Below, in pieces: positions 34,930 through 46,152 of a stretch of DNA of 64,000 bases. A program made the translations under genes and the position numbers. Under the pieces are notes generated by a model that did not search any database, was not told the DNA's origin, and saw nothing but the letters and a program-made list of their open reading frames with translations. The DNA comes from Massospora cicadina (Eukaryota; Entomophthoromycota; Entomophthoromycetes; Entomophthorales; Entomophthoraceae): contig JAKSZP010017331.1 in assembly GCA_022478985.1 (NCBI GenBank), positions 60,100 to 124,099 on the forward strand, given 5' to 3'. The first letter of the stretch is position 1, and every line of letters starts with the position of its first letter.

Positions 34930-35720
34930 GTATGTGATAGACCAGATGGGTGGGGCAACCTCATGCCAGATGCCCCAGCTGACCAAATTCATAAAAATTG
35001 ACCCTATAAGGCCTGCGTCCATGATTGTTGAAAGATGACCCACAAAGAAAGTTTGACTGGAGTTGATTGGTGTAAACAGGTATAACCTGATAGGTGAACT
35101 GCTGATGGTGACTCAGTTGAGGGCAAGGCGCGTAGGGATAATAAAGCTGAGGATTTGTTAAGTGAACTCTGAGCAAGGCAGGGTATTTCTCTGAATAAGT
35201 AAGTTCAGCAACTGATGTGGTATGTTTCTGCTCTGTATTGGGTGGAGAAAATGTAGCAGATAGATGGTGCAAAATGCAAATGATTTTAAACAAAGGCACA
35301 TCATTCTCTAAATATGGATCCATACCATTGTATAGCTAATAGTATGGCTTCACTGTGGAGGTTATTGCAATGCACATATAAGATTTGGATAAAGTTCCTA
35401 CCCCAATTACCACATGAGCTTCCACCATAAATTGATCAACAAACGTGGTGAGGGTCTCATCAAGCTGGAACCCAATGGTCAAGAATTCTGCCTTCCGCTG
35501 TGACATCTTTGCATTACCCTAAAACAACCACAGCACCTTATCCTTCACTTCCTGGTATGTAACGGCACTGTTTGAAAGATAGCAAGTAGCTTGGTCAGCA
35601 CTTCTGACATCCAAGATGAATATTAATAATTTCACTTTCTGCCAATCTTAAGCACCTTCTGTTGCAAACTCAAATCGTTTGAAGAACCCATATTAATCCC
35701 ATTACAAATGAACTAAGGCA
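34930..35720 (-). pseudogene. gypsy B gag
   Basis: Reading 34961-35323 starts MDPYLENDVPLFKIICIL, matching the MLDDDVPLLKIVQLL part of gypsy A gag, and runs into a knuckle remnant NFYEFGQLGHLA-stop. The two first cysteines read Tyr and Phe (each one base from Cys). The stop is TGA at 34961-34963, the same codon as in gypsy A and the normal site of Arg. Upstream pieces to about 35720 are traceable against gypsy A only. Confidence 0.7.
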
Positions 35721-35897
35721 GCTTATCACTACAAACCTCTTGAAGAAGCCCAACTTGTCTTTTGAGCACAGCTAAGGCAAGTTTGAGTTCTTCATATCCA
35801 ATGGGTGCAACTCGATGTGAATATCCTCTGTTAAAGTAAGCCTGATGTACCATGGTCAATGACAAAGATTTTTATTTATTATAATTGATCAATGGGC

Positions 35898-35915
35898 CCC
35901 CTGTAGTGAGCACCA
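35898..35915 (-). promoter_or_regulatory. primer-binding site of gypsy B
   Basis: TGGTGCTCACTACAGGGG on the minus strand, one base after the 5' LTR, identical to gypsy A. Confidence 0.7.
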
Positions 35916-35916
35916 T

Positions 35917-36491
35917 TGTTATAAATTTGGTGGTATAGCAGCAATACGCTGAGGGTTTTTTCACAGGGTTACGCCCACTGAGCAATAGGACTGATGATAT
36001 GAAGATCATCTTCCTCAAAACAAAGAGATATACTTTTTTTAATAAAATATGGAGCAATTGCCCCTATGACACTTCTTTATTTAATCTAATACTTTTAACG
36101 GATCCTTTCTGGTCCACTCACTCTCTTCTTACTAACAACCTCCCCTTCTTCAATTGTCTTATCTTTCTTATATCTCAGGGACTTCAGATGATACCATTTT
36201 CTCAGATTAGTAATTTGTTCCACCATATCTCATTTGTTCTGTCAGAGTTCATCAATTATTAAATTCATGATTGCCTAGTTCAAGGCGATTTACCAATTAT
36301 TTGTCATGCATCAACATTTCCTAACCGCTTAATCACTATATCTTTGGCAGAACTTCTCCTATACTCTGAGATTGGCTTCACTTTTCAACTCAGACACTTG
36401 ATAATACTAATATAGCCTAACCACGATGGTTAATCAATGATCTGCCAGTAATTATATTGGATTACATATCCAGTCATATAGATTTTTGACA
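35917..36491 (-). repeat. 5' LTR of gypsy B
   Basis: 575 bp, TG...CA, the partner of 29095-29671. Confidence 0.88.
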
Positions 36492-37038
36492 ATGATAATC
36501 AATAAATTTCAAGACTTGATTGACAATATATGATTCACTTTGTTCCAGATGAGCCACAACAGAATCTAGCTTATTGTAATGAAGCTCATAGTAACAATAA
36601 ACTTTGTCAATGATGATCAGTTGCAAAGTGCATATATACCAATTCTGTGGCACTTTAAAGATTGTTTGCACTTCCCGGTATCAGGGTCATTTAATATTCT
36701 CAGTTTTAGTTACACTGGTTTGCAGTGCTTTGCTATGTTACAGAAAGATGTTATTAGAACCACCTTATCAACTTGGCCATCAGACTACTAATACCTTAAA
36801 CCAGAATATGATTGAAGAGGATTGTTTTTAGTGAGCTTATTTACTTTAATAATGAAACAAGAGGTGGGAAGGCGTTTCTAATACTCCTGATGGCTACCTG
36901 CAACTACGCAATCTGGACATAGTCAAGAATAATATTCTAATATTTTAAAATTTTGATTGAGTTTGTTTATGATGACAACTGACTATGCCAGGGATGCTTG
37001 ATGGATTTTATGAATTATGGAATCATCAACTGAATGTT
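36492..37038 (+). pseudogene. Helitron H1 fragment between gypsy B and LINE-2
   Basis: Continues the coding strand of H1 after the NNPL-x-KD block at about 29080. The best open part is 36579-36791 (MKLIVTINFVNDDQLQSAYI...). The fragment ends at the LINE-2 target TCATCAACTGAATGTT (37023-37038). Assignment to H1 rests on strand, order and the nested TSDs more than on motifs. Confidence 0.45.
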
Positions 37039-37058
37039 TTAAATTTTAAATTTTAAAT

Positions 37059-40000
37059 TTATTGCGGGGAAGGCTAACCATGGGATGGACACTTCTGAAT
37101 ATGACTCAGGAAAGATAAACTTAGTACCAGGGGGGGCACCCCAGAGAGGCGATGCTATCTCTTGTTGCCAGCGGGAACGCCACTTATGGGGAGGGGGAGG
37201 GAACGTGTGAAGGGGCCGTAGCCACTATTGAGCACGTGTGAAGGAAGGGGTCTGATTTTATGAACCAGACTGGGAACCAGGAGAAGACCAGCTGTTGGCG
37301 ACGCTGTGGGAGATATCCAAACATCCACGCTTGAAAGTGGTCCACCAAATGAGACTGGAATCTGTGGACAGCTTCTGGGAGGGTGGGGATGGAGCCAGCG
37401 ATAGCATCCAAGACAATCGTGTGGATAGTCCACATGGCGATTGCAATCACCAGAGCATGGAGGGAGGGTGGAAGGGGGAGGCCATTGATGAAGCAAACAT
37501 ATCTCTTGACAGACTGAAGGGATGCGTTTGATCCCGGCCTAGCAGACGTTGGACTTCGCGCCATATCACTTTAGAAGTGGGGCACTTCTCCAGGCGGTGG
37601 AACAGCATTCCATACTGGCCACACATGACACAGGATGAGTGTAAAGCATTAGAGCGCTCAGCTATATGATACACCCGCCTCAGGCAGCGCCACACATGGG
37701 AGCGGACTTGAGGCTGCAACAGAGGATGGTTTGCGTATTTCCAGTAGTCTTTTGGGCCTCAGTGGAATAAGGGATGTCCATCATGTCCAGGTAGTCCACC
37801 CTGGATAGGAATTGGGGTCAAATGGGGATCACGCCATCATGAATGGGTAGCCCCTGTACCTCTTGTGTGAACTGAGGAGAGGGGCGGCCTCTTCGGGTTG
37901 TATGTCCACTAATACAGATTCTCCACTCTGCGCTCCTCATGGAGAGCAGGATTCGTTTGTAGTGGGTTTTAGTCCCATGAGGACCTGTGGCCGATGTGTG
38001 TGATGCGAGGTATTTCATCAGAGAGTGGGAGTTTGATGGATTGTTGAGGCCCAAGGCTCAGGAGAAGTTGGAGCAGGCTGCACGGGACCAGTGTTGGGAT
38101 GGGAGTGTAGGAGCGGTGATGGCCGCAATCCAGGTGCCCAGGATCTTGGCAGCATGGGCTTTGAAGTCAAGCAGGCCCATGCCACCTTGATGATGAGGGC
38201 CAAACATGACCTCTAGCCGTATTGGTGGAGGGCGGCCTGACCAAAGCCATCCTTGCAGCAGAGCATACAGGGATTTGAAGAAGCTTGGGGAGAAGGGGAT
38301 GGCGTGGGCTCTGAACCAGACTTTGAATAGGAGCATAGAGTTGGCAAGAACAACTCTGCCAGTGAGGGTAGTAAGGTGGGCTCTGAGAGAGGCGATTCAC
38401 TTCGTCACGTTGTCCAGTATACGGCACTCCATTACTGCTGACGCATATCCACCTGCCTCCATCCACACGCCCAGATGGCGCACCGGTCCTATGGTAGGAC
38501 GTGGCATGAAGGGGAGCACCAGTGGAGCAGTGTGTGTTGAGTTAGTAAGGCGTGGACGTGGGCGAGTAGATGGGCCAGGTTGGGAACTACTTGCTGGGGC
38601 CCAGCAGTTCTGAAACTGACCAAGGAGGATGATTTCGGTTTTGGAGGCGTTCAGTGTTGCGTTGCTTACCTGGGAATATTCCTGGATGAGGGCTTCAAGC
38701 GCGCGTGCATCTTTGTTATTAGACACCCCCACCACGCAATCATCTGCAAATGCCATCATCTTGACTGGGGTTTGGCCTGGCACATGGACCCCAGTGAGTT
38801 GGGCATTCACATTTCGCAGTAGTGGGTCAAGGCTGAAGTTGTATAAGAGTGGGCTGAGGGGGTCCCCTTGTTGCAGGCCCCTTTGAGGTCAGACTACTTC
38901 CGTTAGGAAGCCTGGGCCATGCACTGCCATTGTCACAGATTCTGTGAGCAGCATCACTCAGTTTATGAAGCGGGGGGGTAGGCGGAATTGATGGAGGCAG
39001 GCCCTAAGGTATTCCCAGTTTACTCTATCATAGGTCTTTTGTTGGTCCAAGAATACAAGTGCCCCAGAGGCTGTGGACTGACACACATTAGCCACAGAGT
39101 GCACGTTATCCCAAATCGACCTTCTGGGGATGAAACCGAATTGTTCTGGGGAGATGGTGGCAGATGCTACAGTCCCTAAACAGTTAGCCATGATTTTTGT
39201 TAAAATTTTGGTGTCTGTGTTTGTTAGAGAAATGGGGCGCCAGTTGGCTAAGTCAAGCTTATCCCCTTTCTTGAAGAGTGTGACTGTAAAGGCCTCATGT
39301 CCTCCTGGTAGGAGGCGCATTTCCAACAGGCTTTGGTTGAGTGAGGCTAGCAGCAATGGGGATATATTTTTAAAATATTTTTTGTAGAACTCATATGGAA
39401 TGCCATCTGGGCCTGGGCATTTTTGGTTTGGTGCACCGCAAATGGCTGTCCATAATTTGTTCAGAGTAATTAAATTCATTATTTCCGGGTATCAGAAGGT
39501 GCAGATATTAGCTTGGTCAAGAAATTCTGCCATTTCAGCCAGCTGAATTGGTTCGGCTCAGTATAACTCAGAGTAATATCTTTGTGTTTTGATTGCCACT
39601 TCAGCTGGTGTGTCTGCAATGGAATTATCTGATCTTCGCACCTGTGTGCAGGCCACGCTCTGGCGTGGTGTGAAAATTTTTTAAAGAAATATGCGGTGCA
39701 CTTGTCACCTTTAGTGATGCGTGTGGCCCTGTATTGGACACAAATCTGATGTTTGTGTTGCCTTTCGAGTGCATTGAGGTGGGCGGCTGCCTCCGCCCAC
39801 TTCCAGCCCTATGCAGGGCTGTATCCTGTGGCTGGAATATTGGACTCCAAGTGGGCCAATTCTGCCAGCACGCACAAGATAACCACCGATGTGGCTCATG
39901 CGCGTCTGGAGGAGAGATGGCAATAGTGGCAGATGGTGTCCTCTTTGAAAGTTGCCCATGTGGAAATGGGGTCCGCACAAAACGGTGCAACAAATGGTTT

Positions 40001-40803
40001 CACCAAAGTTGCCTCTTCCACCCACATGGAAAATCCTGGTGATGCGAGCTTGGGGGGCAGATTTTGCACCAATGTGGGGCCTTTGCAACTGTGACAGGTA
40101 AGTGGTATGTTATCGAGACCGGTCGGTGGTCAGAGAATTCCATTTTTGTTGTTTTAAAGTGGGAGATGTGGGGTTGGAATTTCGCTGGTGTTAGAATAAG
40201 GTCAATGCGGTTCATGAACCTTAATTGGCCATTGTGGACGTTGGGACGCATCATGTTTTTGAGCAGTGGGGCATGTTGTGGCAGCGCATCCATTAACCCA
40301 AGAATGGCTTTTAGAACGCGTAGTTCTACATGACCCTGTGTGGCGTGGGGCGAGGGCAGCCACCAGTCCGTTGGTGAGGTTAGCCAACAGTTCATGTTGC
40401 CAACTAGGAAAAAATTGGGGGGTAGCAGGAGGGATTTGACTGATGAGAAAAATTCCTGACGCTCATGTGCACCGTTTGGGGTGTAGATATTGATGATTGT
40501 GTGTGCAACGTCAGCCCACAAGAAGGTGACGATGAGCACTCATCCATTTAGGAATGTTTCTGAGGTTTTGAATCTGAAAAAATTATTTTTCTTAATTAGC
40601 ACCCCACAGTGCTTTGACCAAAAGGATAGGGATGGTAGGAGCATTGTTTTCCAAGCTTCCTCAGAACCTCGTAGACAGTGGGACTCCTGGATGGCCAGGA
40701 TATCCATGGGTAAGTTTTGTAAAAAACTCAGTTTCCTAGCCTGGGATGGGGAGGCCTTGAGTCCGGCGATATTCAGCATCCCTATAGTGAAGGTTTCCCT
40801 CAT
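37059..40803 (-). pseudogene. LINE-2 ORF2: endonuclease-reverse transcriptase
   Basis: Endonuclease pieces at 40540-40803 (MLNIAGLKAS, ILAIQESHC) and 40000-40539 (INIYTPNG, LVGNMNCW, RIDLILTPAKF, EFSDHRPVSI with the SDH block intact). GDMN has become GNMN. RT at 38958-39479 (CPGPDGIPYEF, FKKGDKLDLANWRPISL, FIPRRSIWDNV, FLDQQKTYDRVNW) continues to 38397-38810 with MMAFADDCVVG, so the catalytic FADD box is intact here but not in LINE-1. The CCHC finger CVMC...H-x4-C is near 37620. TGA codons shared with LINE-1 are at 40540, 39558, 38889 and 38397. Confidence 0.9.
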
Positions 40804-40912
40804 CGCACCTTAGGTGTGAGGGGGTGGGCCCCCGGGCCCACCAGCCTCTTCCAGGTCCCCATGGGCTTTCACAGCAGTGTGGGTGTTAGCAGCAATGCTA
40901 TTGGGATTTTTG

Positions 40913-42230
40913 TTAATTTTTGCAGAAAGAGTCGCGTTGGCTTTGGCCTTTGCTTTTTGTTTTCCTGACGTCAGTCAAATTTTTTGCAGTGAAGATAAGT
41001 TTGGTGCACCATTGAGTGGGGCAAAAAAAAAATTTGGTTGGGATAGGTCCCAAATCAGTTTTGACTGGAGCTTGGGTGCAGCAATTGGGTGAGATCAAAT
41101 CTCCCATCAGATCCTCAGATTGAGTGGCCCACTTGGCATGGGCCTCCCAATCTGATTGGGTGATGGAATCCCAAGTTACTTCCGCCGCGAAGGTCTCCAT
41201 GTCCTCCTGGCGTTGTGAGTGTGGGATGGTGGTAGTGGCCTTGGCTGCTTCCTTGGCCGTGGCCCTACGGGCCTGTTTGGCCTTCTTCTGCTCCTGTGGT
41301 GAGATGGGCTTTACCAATAGGTAGCAGCCTTGTGCTCCCCATGGGAAAGCCTCCTTGGTGCTTGCAGTTGGTTCATAGTGCGCCTCTCTGCTGGACATGG
41401 CCGCTGAGGGGTGCTCTTGGAATGTGATGCCCTCCTTGATGGGGCATGCATGCACCTTATGGCTGAACGCGTCACAGTGGGTGCAAATGGGGGGCGCGCT
41501 GTCCACAGTTACCCGGAATGGGTGGGTGGTATGCCCTGCAATGTCAATAAAGGTGGAGTGCAGGATCTGGGTTAGGTCCTTCACGATCTCCTCAGTTGGG
41601 GTCAGAAATGCGATGGCTTTGCCAGTGCACAGGTGTGGCATCAGTGTGAAACATTGCATTTTGAAAGATTGTATTTCACCATATATATGGCGAGACCACC
41701 TTTCAGGTGTTGCTCCAAAATGTCACATTTTACTGTAGTAGGCAAAAAGTCAAACGTGAGGAAAATTTGGTTTGATTTTGTCCATCTGGTGCATTTGGTT
41801 TTGATGACCTGTTGCCCTTTGGGGAGGTCAACCACTATGTGCACTGCTGCAGCCTCATCTGCTGCTATTTTGCTTTCAAAACCTAGGTCCAGCCAACTGC
41901 GCGACATGGAGTGAGGTGCAATGTACACCGCGGTCAGGAAAATTTTGTGTACATCTTCACAAAATTTTTCCCATAAGGCCATTTTTTGGATGTCCAGATA
42001 CACATGGACTCCAAATTCCACCGACGAAAGTGGCTGGGAGTGTGGCGTGTTGATTTACTGGTTGCAACGTGCTTGCCATGTGAGTATCTCCGGGGAAATT
42101 GTGACTGCCAGTTTTTTTAGATTTTTTTCTATTCTGTTAGATTCTCTGGGGCGTTTTCAAGTTGAGAGGCTGTGGGCCTTCCGCCTGCTCCTCTTGCCTT
42201 GCTTGCCCAACTGTTCCAGACATGGGCGCA
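40913..42230 (-). pseudogene. LINE-2 ORF1 (Gag-like, CCHC zinc knuckle)
   Basis: The reading 41641-42021 (MEFGVHVYLDIQ...) shifts frame near 41665 into 40913-41659 (248 residues), which has CTHCDAFSHKVHAC and the KKAKQARRATAKEAAKA tail in one frame, so LINE-2 lacks the frameshift LINE-1 has near 20187. The N-terminal part upstream of 42021 is in another frame, as in LINE-1. Between them the two copies cover the ORF1 reading with different lesions. Confidence 0.88.
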
Positions 42231-42284
42231 GACTAATCTCCCCTTATGAGATTATCAAACTAGATTTAGTCTTGAATTGAATAG

Positions 42285-42304
42285 GTTGCAAAAGTGTTTG
42301 CAAC
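42285..42304 (-). promoter_or_regulatory. 5'-terminal hairpin of LINE-2
   Basis: Same 8-bp stem and AGTG loop as at 21165-21184. Confidence 0.85.
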
Positions 42305-42338
42305 GAGAAAGAAAAGTTTTTGTCATCAACTGAATGTT

Positions 42339-44120
42339 GTAAAATGTTATTAGTCATTTGTTTGAAGAAGAATAAGCTGGCGTTTTTGTTGTTGCTTCAA
42401 AGTCATTAGGCCTCATGTACTTCAATGACAAATAATACTTTAATGACTTGCATGCTTGTGGAATCAAAGGTGCAAGTACGCAATGTGGTGATGGTAAAGC
42501 ATACATCTTTGAATATGACATTATTGAGGCTTTTGTTCACACTTGTTGATTCACCGTTCACTTGAAAAATGACCCTTTTAAGACTTACTTCACTAAAATG
42601 CATGTGAAGGGATCTATCATTTAGATGGATAAATGTTTGTGACAACATCATGATATTACAAGCAACTTATGATGATCCCATGGCTAATATGCATCCTACA
42701 GTTGGTATACATCCCACACTATGAAAATCATAGTCATATTCAGATATCAGTCATGGATCTTATCATTGTTGCTCAGCCAGATGTTGACAATGTATTAGAT
42801 GATGCATTTGTTGATTGCAAAAATTTAAATGAAATTAAATGTAAGATAAAAGATAATATTGTTAACATAAATCACAATCTAAGAGCAGAATATTAATTAA
42901 GGTGGAAGCTTTTTTCATATGGAAAATCTGGTTTGAAAATTAACTGTGAAGTGATAATTACACCATTAGATTGCTTTCAAATGAGGATCCTTGATTGTGA
43001 TACATGGTTCCAGCGCAATGACAATCTCCTCTATGAACTTTTGATAATTGAATATCTCAAAATTCAGTCCACTATTTCTGCTTGCTGCAATAAAGTAAGT
43101 GGATGAGAGGAAGCTGTCAAAGACCTTTAACTCTACATGAAAAACATATATGGGTCTTCAGTATACTGTCAAATGGCGCAGAACAGGTTAATAGCGCAAA
43201 TTCCTTGCTTGGACCACCAATATTGGTCCTTAACATTTAGCTGCAATGCCATCAATTGGCCAGACATACAAAGAGCTTTCTTAATTGCTGAAAACAATCA
43301 AAGAAGGACCCAACAAATATTAGAATTGACAAATCGCAGCATCTTATTGAACAATACCTGATTATAGACATCTGCCATTTCATAAAGAGATTTAATGCCT
43401 ACATGAAATATAAATAACAACATGAATATTTTAGGTGGAAAAATTAGGGATTACTGGTGGCATGTGGAATTTCAAAATTGAGGCAGCCCACACATTCACA
43501 TGGTTGTTTGGATTAAGAATGCAACTTCATTTGAGACTAAAGAAGGAATTGAACTCATCAATTCAGTAATCTCATGACAAATATCATCTGAATCTGAAGA
43601 TCCTGATATGCACAATTTGGTTATGCGCAGTCAAATGAATCACTGCACTTATATATGTTACAAAAACAATTAATAAACATGTTGCTTCGCCTTTCCATTT
43701 AAGCTATGTCAGCAAACTAACATTGTTAGTCAAACATCAAATGAGTTCATAAGAAATGGCAGATGGTTCTGCATTCTAAAGTGACAAACTGAGGAAAAAT
43801 GGATAAATAAATACTGCTCTGCAATCCTTCATTTGTAGGATGGCAGCATTGATATTCAGCCATGTGGAATGAATGAGATAATCGCCCATTACATTTCAAA
43901 ATATATTGCAGAATATGAGCCTGTAAACTTGAATGAGGGTATTGCAGAGGTGATTGGACGAATTTTTCAAGAAGATCAAATCTTGATCACAAGTTGTTTA
44001 TAATATATATAAGAATTATGGAGTAGCGTCAAATTTCTACATGCAATGTGTATTTAGTTCACCTTACAAATTGCAAAAGTTCAAGAAAGTGAATATTCTT
44101 GAACATGTATAAGCCTGAAC
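42339..44120 (+). pseudogene. Helitron H1 Rep (HUH) region
   Basis: After LINE-2 the frame gives KLFSYGKSGLKINCEV (the LFP-x-G-x-GG region), then 43137-43361 with NRLIAQIPCLDHQYWSLTFS and NAINWPDIQRAFL (Helitron-like N domain, A-x-x-x-QLG-x-PT-x-F-x-T-x-S-x-x-D-x-x-W-x-E-L). Near 43440-43510 comes GGKIRDYWWHVEFQN-stop-GSPHIHMVVWI. HIH is the HUH metal site, and the stop (TGA 43479-43481) stands where the family has Arg (Q-x-RGSPHIH). HYISKYIAEYEP near 43885 is the tyrosine-bearing block that would nick DNA. Several stops: inactive. Confidence 0.8.
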
Positions 44121-44775
44121 AACAAATTCACGTTTTGAATTTTGACGGTGATTTTTTTATGTGAGGGTGCTTTAACATCTTTGAGTGATACAAGAAGCAC
44201 CCTACAAATCATTCAGAATACAACTTCAGGATTTGAGTTTGGTTGAGTTTGCAATGCAATTTGAGCCATACTATACCATTAAGGTCTACACTGAAGAAAG
44301 CCTTGATGAAGAGGATGCAGATCAGTCACATCAAAGTTGAAAGCTCATTACTCTCACTCACAAATTCAAAATGGTTGGACAAAATTTCACAGCAGTCATA
44401 CAAGTGCCATACTTCATGGAGCGCACAGATCCCTAGAACTACTTCTATATCCTTCTTCTTCAATAGAAGCCTTATATATCTGAGAGTGTTCTGCTCAGAG
44501 AGTTTTATAATGTGCGAGATGAATTCTTTGCCTGTGAACAAGAATTGAAGGAGAAGAGCCAACACACTGGGTCTTTCCACAAAATAGATTACTAACTTGA
44601 GATCACTTTAAACCAAGATCATGCATTTGATATTCTGCAGCAATCACAAGAAGTTTTTTGAAGAAGAGTTTGATGAAGAAACTTCCAATCAAGGTATGAC
44701 TGATGAACAATTCCAATCAGCAAGTGCTACAATGAACATCAAGCAATGAGAGATCTTCTCTGAAGTTACTTGCAG

Positions 44776-46152
44776 AATTTAGGAGCAACTGAGGGAAGCA
44801 AACAACGCTTCAGACTTTTTGTGACAGGTAGTGCTGGAGTTAGTAAGACCTTCACTTTTAATGCACTAAAAAATCAAGTAAATCACTGCTTTATCAAAAA
44901 TGCAGTGAAAGTTGCAGCTTTAATGGGTGTAGATTCAAGAATAATTGATGGATCAACTCTACTATGCTTAAGTTACCAGTTCAAAAGGACGGCTTCATTG
45001 TCTCCAACATGCTGATGTTGACGGTATTAATTGAATATTATGTGAAATCAGTGGAAGGACATTAAATACATCTTCATTGATAGAATTTTGATGGTCCTTT
45101 AGGAGATACTTTGCATGATCAACTTGAAATTAAGGCAGCTCAAGAAGAAGGATGATGAAGAACTTGGAGTTCTCAACATCATTCTGATGGGTAACTTGAT
45201 GCAGCTTCCACCCATCAAAGGATATCAGGTTTTTGAACAAACAATATGTTTCTTGCCACCACCCCACCTCTGGCGCTACTTCAGATTGATTAAGCTTACT
45301 GAGAATAAGAATCAGCAGGATGACACGTGTTTTGCCAATATGATCAATGCTCTTCAATTTAGTGAGATCAAGGGTCCCCCACTTTGACTTGCTGCCATCA
45401 AAAATGATGTTGGATGCAACAGGTGAATTTTCCTTAAACAAGGCAATTTGCATTTATCTATTGAGAGTGCAAGAAGATGTCCATAACAATTATTTTTCTT
45501 GAGTAAAGATGATCACAGGGAGAGATAATATCAAATTAAAGGTGCAAGATCATATAGATGATGCTACATGAAATGTCAAAAATGTCAACTTGGACATATT
45601 ATCCCAGCCAACATCAACAAGACTGGGGGCTTGCCAAGGAATATGATATTTATTGGTGCAAAAGTAATGATATAATCTAACATCAATGCCAATAAAGGTT
45701 TGTGAATGGAGCAATTGGCAATATCACCAAGATAATTTGGCTGTAAGTCTGTTATGACAATATATATGGCACACATGTTCTCTCTGTTTACATAGACTTT
45801 AGTAGAAATGGCATTCATCTTCTTGAAACTCAATCTATTCATTTCCTGCTAAATTAAACTATTGAATGAATAAGAGATAAATCTATCTACTATCTTGTGT
45901 TGGGCTTGAACAGTTCATAAGATGCAATGCTGCACCGTTGATTATGCAGTCAAGTACCTTGGAACTTACTTATTCCAAAAGGAACAAGCATGTATCACTT
46001 TAAGTAGAGTGAGCTCGCTGGAAGGAGTGCAAATTTTAGAATTGGAGTGCAGTAAGCTCTCAGGAGATATACACTGCAAAGAAAAATCCATTGAGGAGAT
46101 AGATAGATTGCAAAGTATAATTCTCCAGATGATCCTCAACCAAGTTAAATAA
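44776..46152 (+). pseudogene. Helitron H1 Pif1-type helicase
   Basis: Walker A reads FVTGSAGVSKTFTF near 44815-44860, with the Gly before Lys replaced by Ser. Walker B reads YIFIDRILMV near 45068. Motif NIILMGNLMQLPPI is at 45175-45220, then LWRYFRLIKLTENKNQQDD near 45270. The last conserved block is at 45922-46152: KYLGTYLFQKEQACITLSRV and SLEGVQILEL, the final helicase motif of Pif1/RRM3 and Helitron helicases. It unwinds DNA during rolling-circle transposition. No endonuclease domain follows, unlike H2. Confidence 0.82.

Larger units (their letters stand above)
29095..36491 (-). mobile_element. gypsy B: full-length Ty3/gypsy element with an internal insertion
   Basis: LTRs lie at 29095-29671 and 35917-36491 (577 and 575 bp). 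The plus-strand start is TGTTATAAA. The right LTR ends TTGACA; the left end has decayed to TTGAAA. Flanks are AAGAT (29090-29094) and ATGAT (36492-36496), 4 of 5 matching. The minus strand has gag, protease (with D-T-G), RT, RNase H and integrase. Compared with gypsy A, about 1.3 kb (29701-31023) is extra, next to the 3' LTR. It is inserted in Helitron H1. Confidence 0.9.
37039..42322 (-). mobile_element. LINE-2: near full-length non-LTR retrotransposon
   Basis: 5284 bp, nearly identical to LINE-1. Exact 16-bp TSD TCATCAACTGAATGTT at 37023-37038 and 42323-42338. The 3' tail on the minus strand is AATAAATTTAAAATTTAAAA, a short repeated A/T tail. It is inserted in Helitron H1. ORF1 and ORF2 are each broken in places different from LINE-1, apart from four shared TGA codons. 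Confidence 0.95.
21960..46152 (+). mobile_element. Helitron H1, split by three retroelements
   Basis: Coding pieces lie at about 21960-22754, 28862-29094, 36492-37038 and 42339-46152, all plus strand and in Rep-helicase order. The gaps are exactly gypsy A, gypsy B and LINE-2, each bounded by its own TSD. Without them the element is about 5.4 kb. The reading across the breaks matches Helitron proteins: N-terminal repeats, an NNPL-x-KD block, Helitron-like N domain, HUH Rep, Pif1-type helicase. The true 5' (TC) and 3' (CTRR) ends were not identified. Confidence 0.8.

Noticed and set aside
39734..40042. Plus-strand ORFs of 80-135 codons within LINE-1 and LINE-2 (for example 39734-40042, 38206-38613, 20276-20791)
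   Set aside because: They are antisense shadows of ORF1/ORF2, whose minus-strand readings carry the conserved motifs.
15928..42322. TGA read as Trp (altered genetic code) to explain shared in-frame TGA codons
   Set aside because: At sites where the family residue is known (zinc knuckle G-H-x-A-R-x-C in gypsy A and B, Q-x-RGSPHIH in H1) the expected residue is Arg, and LINE-2 has CGA where LINE-1 has TGA at 19001. CGA to TGA decay explains this better. TGG is used for Trp in the same ORFs.
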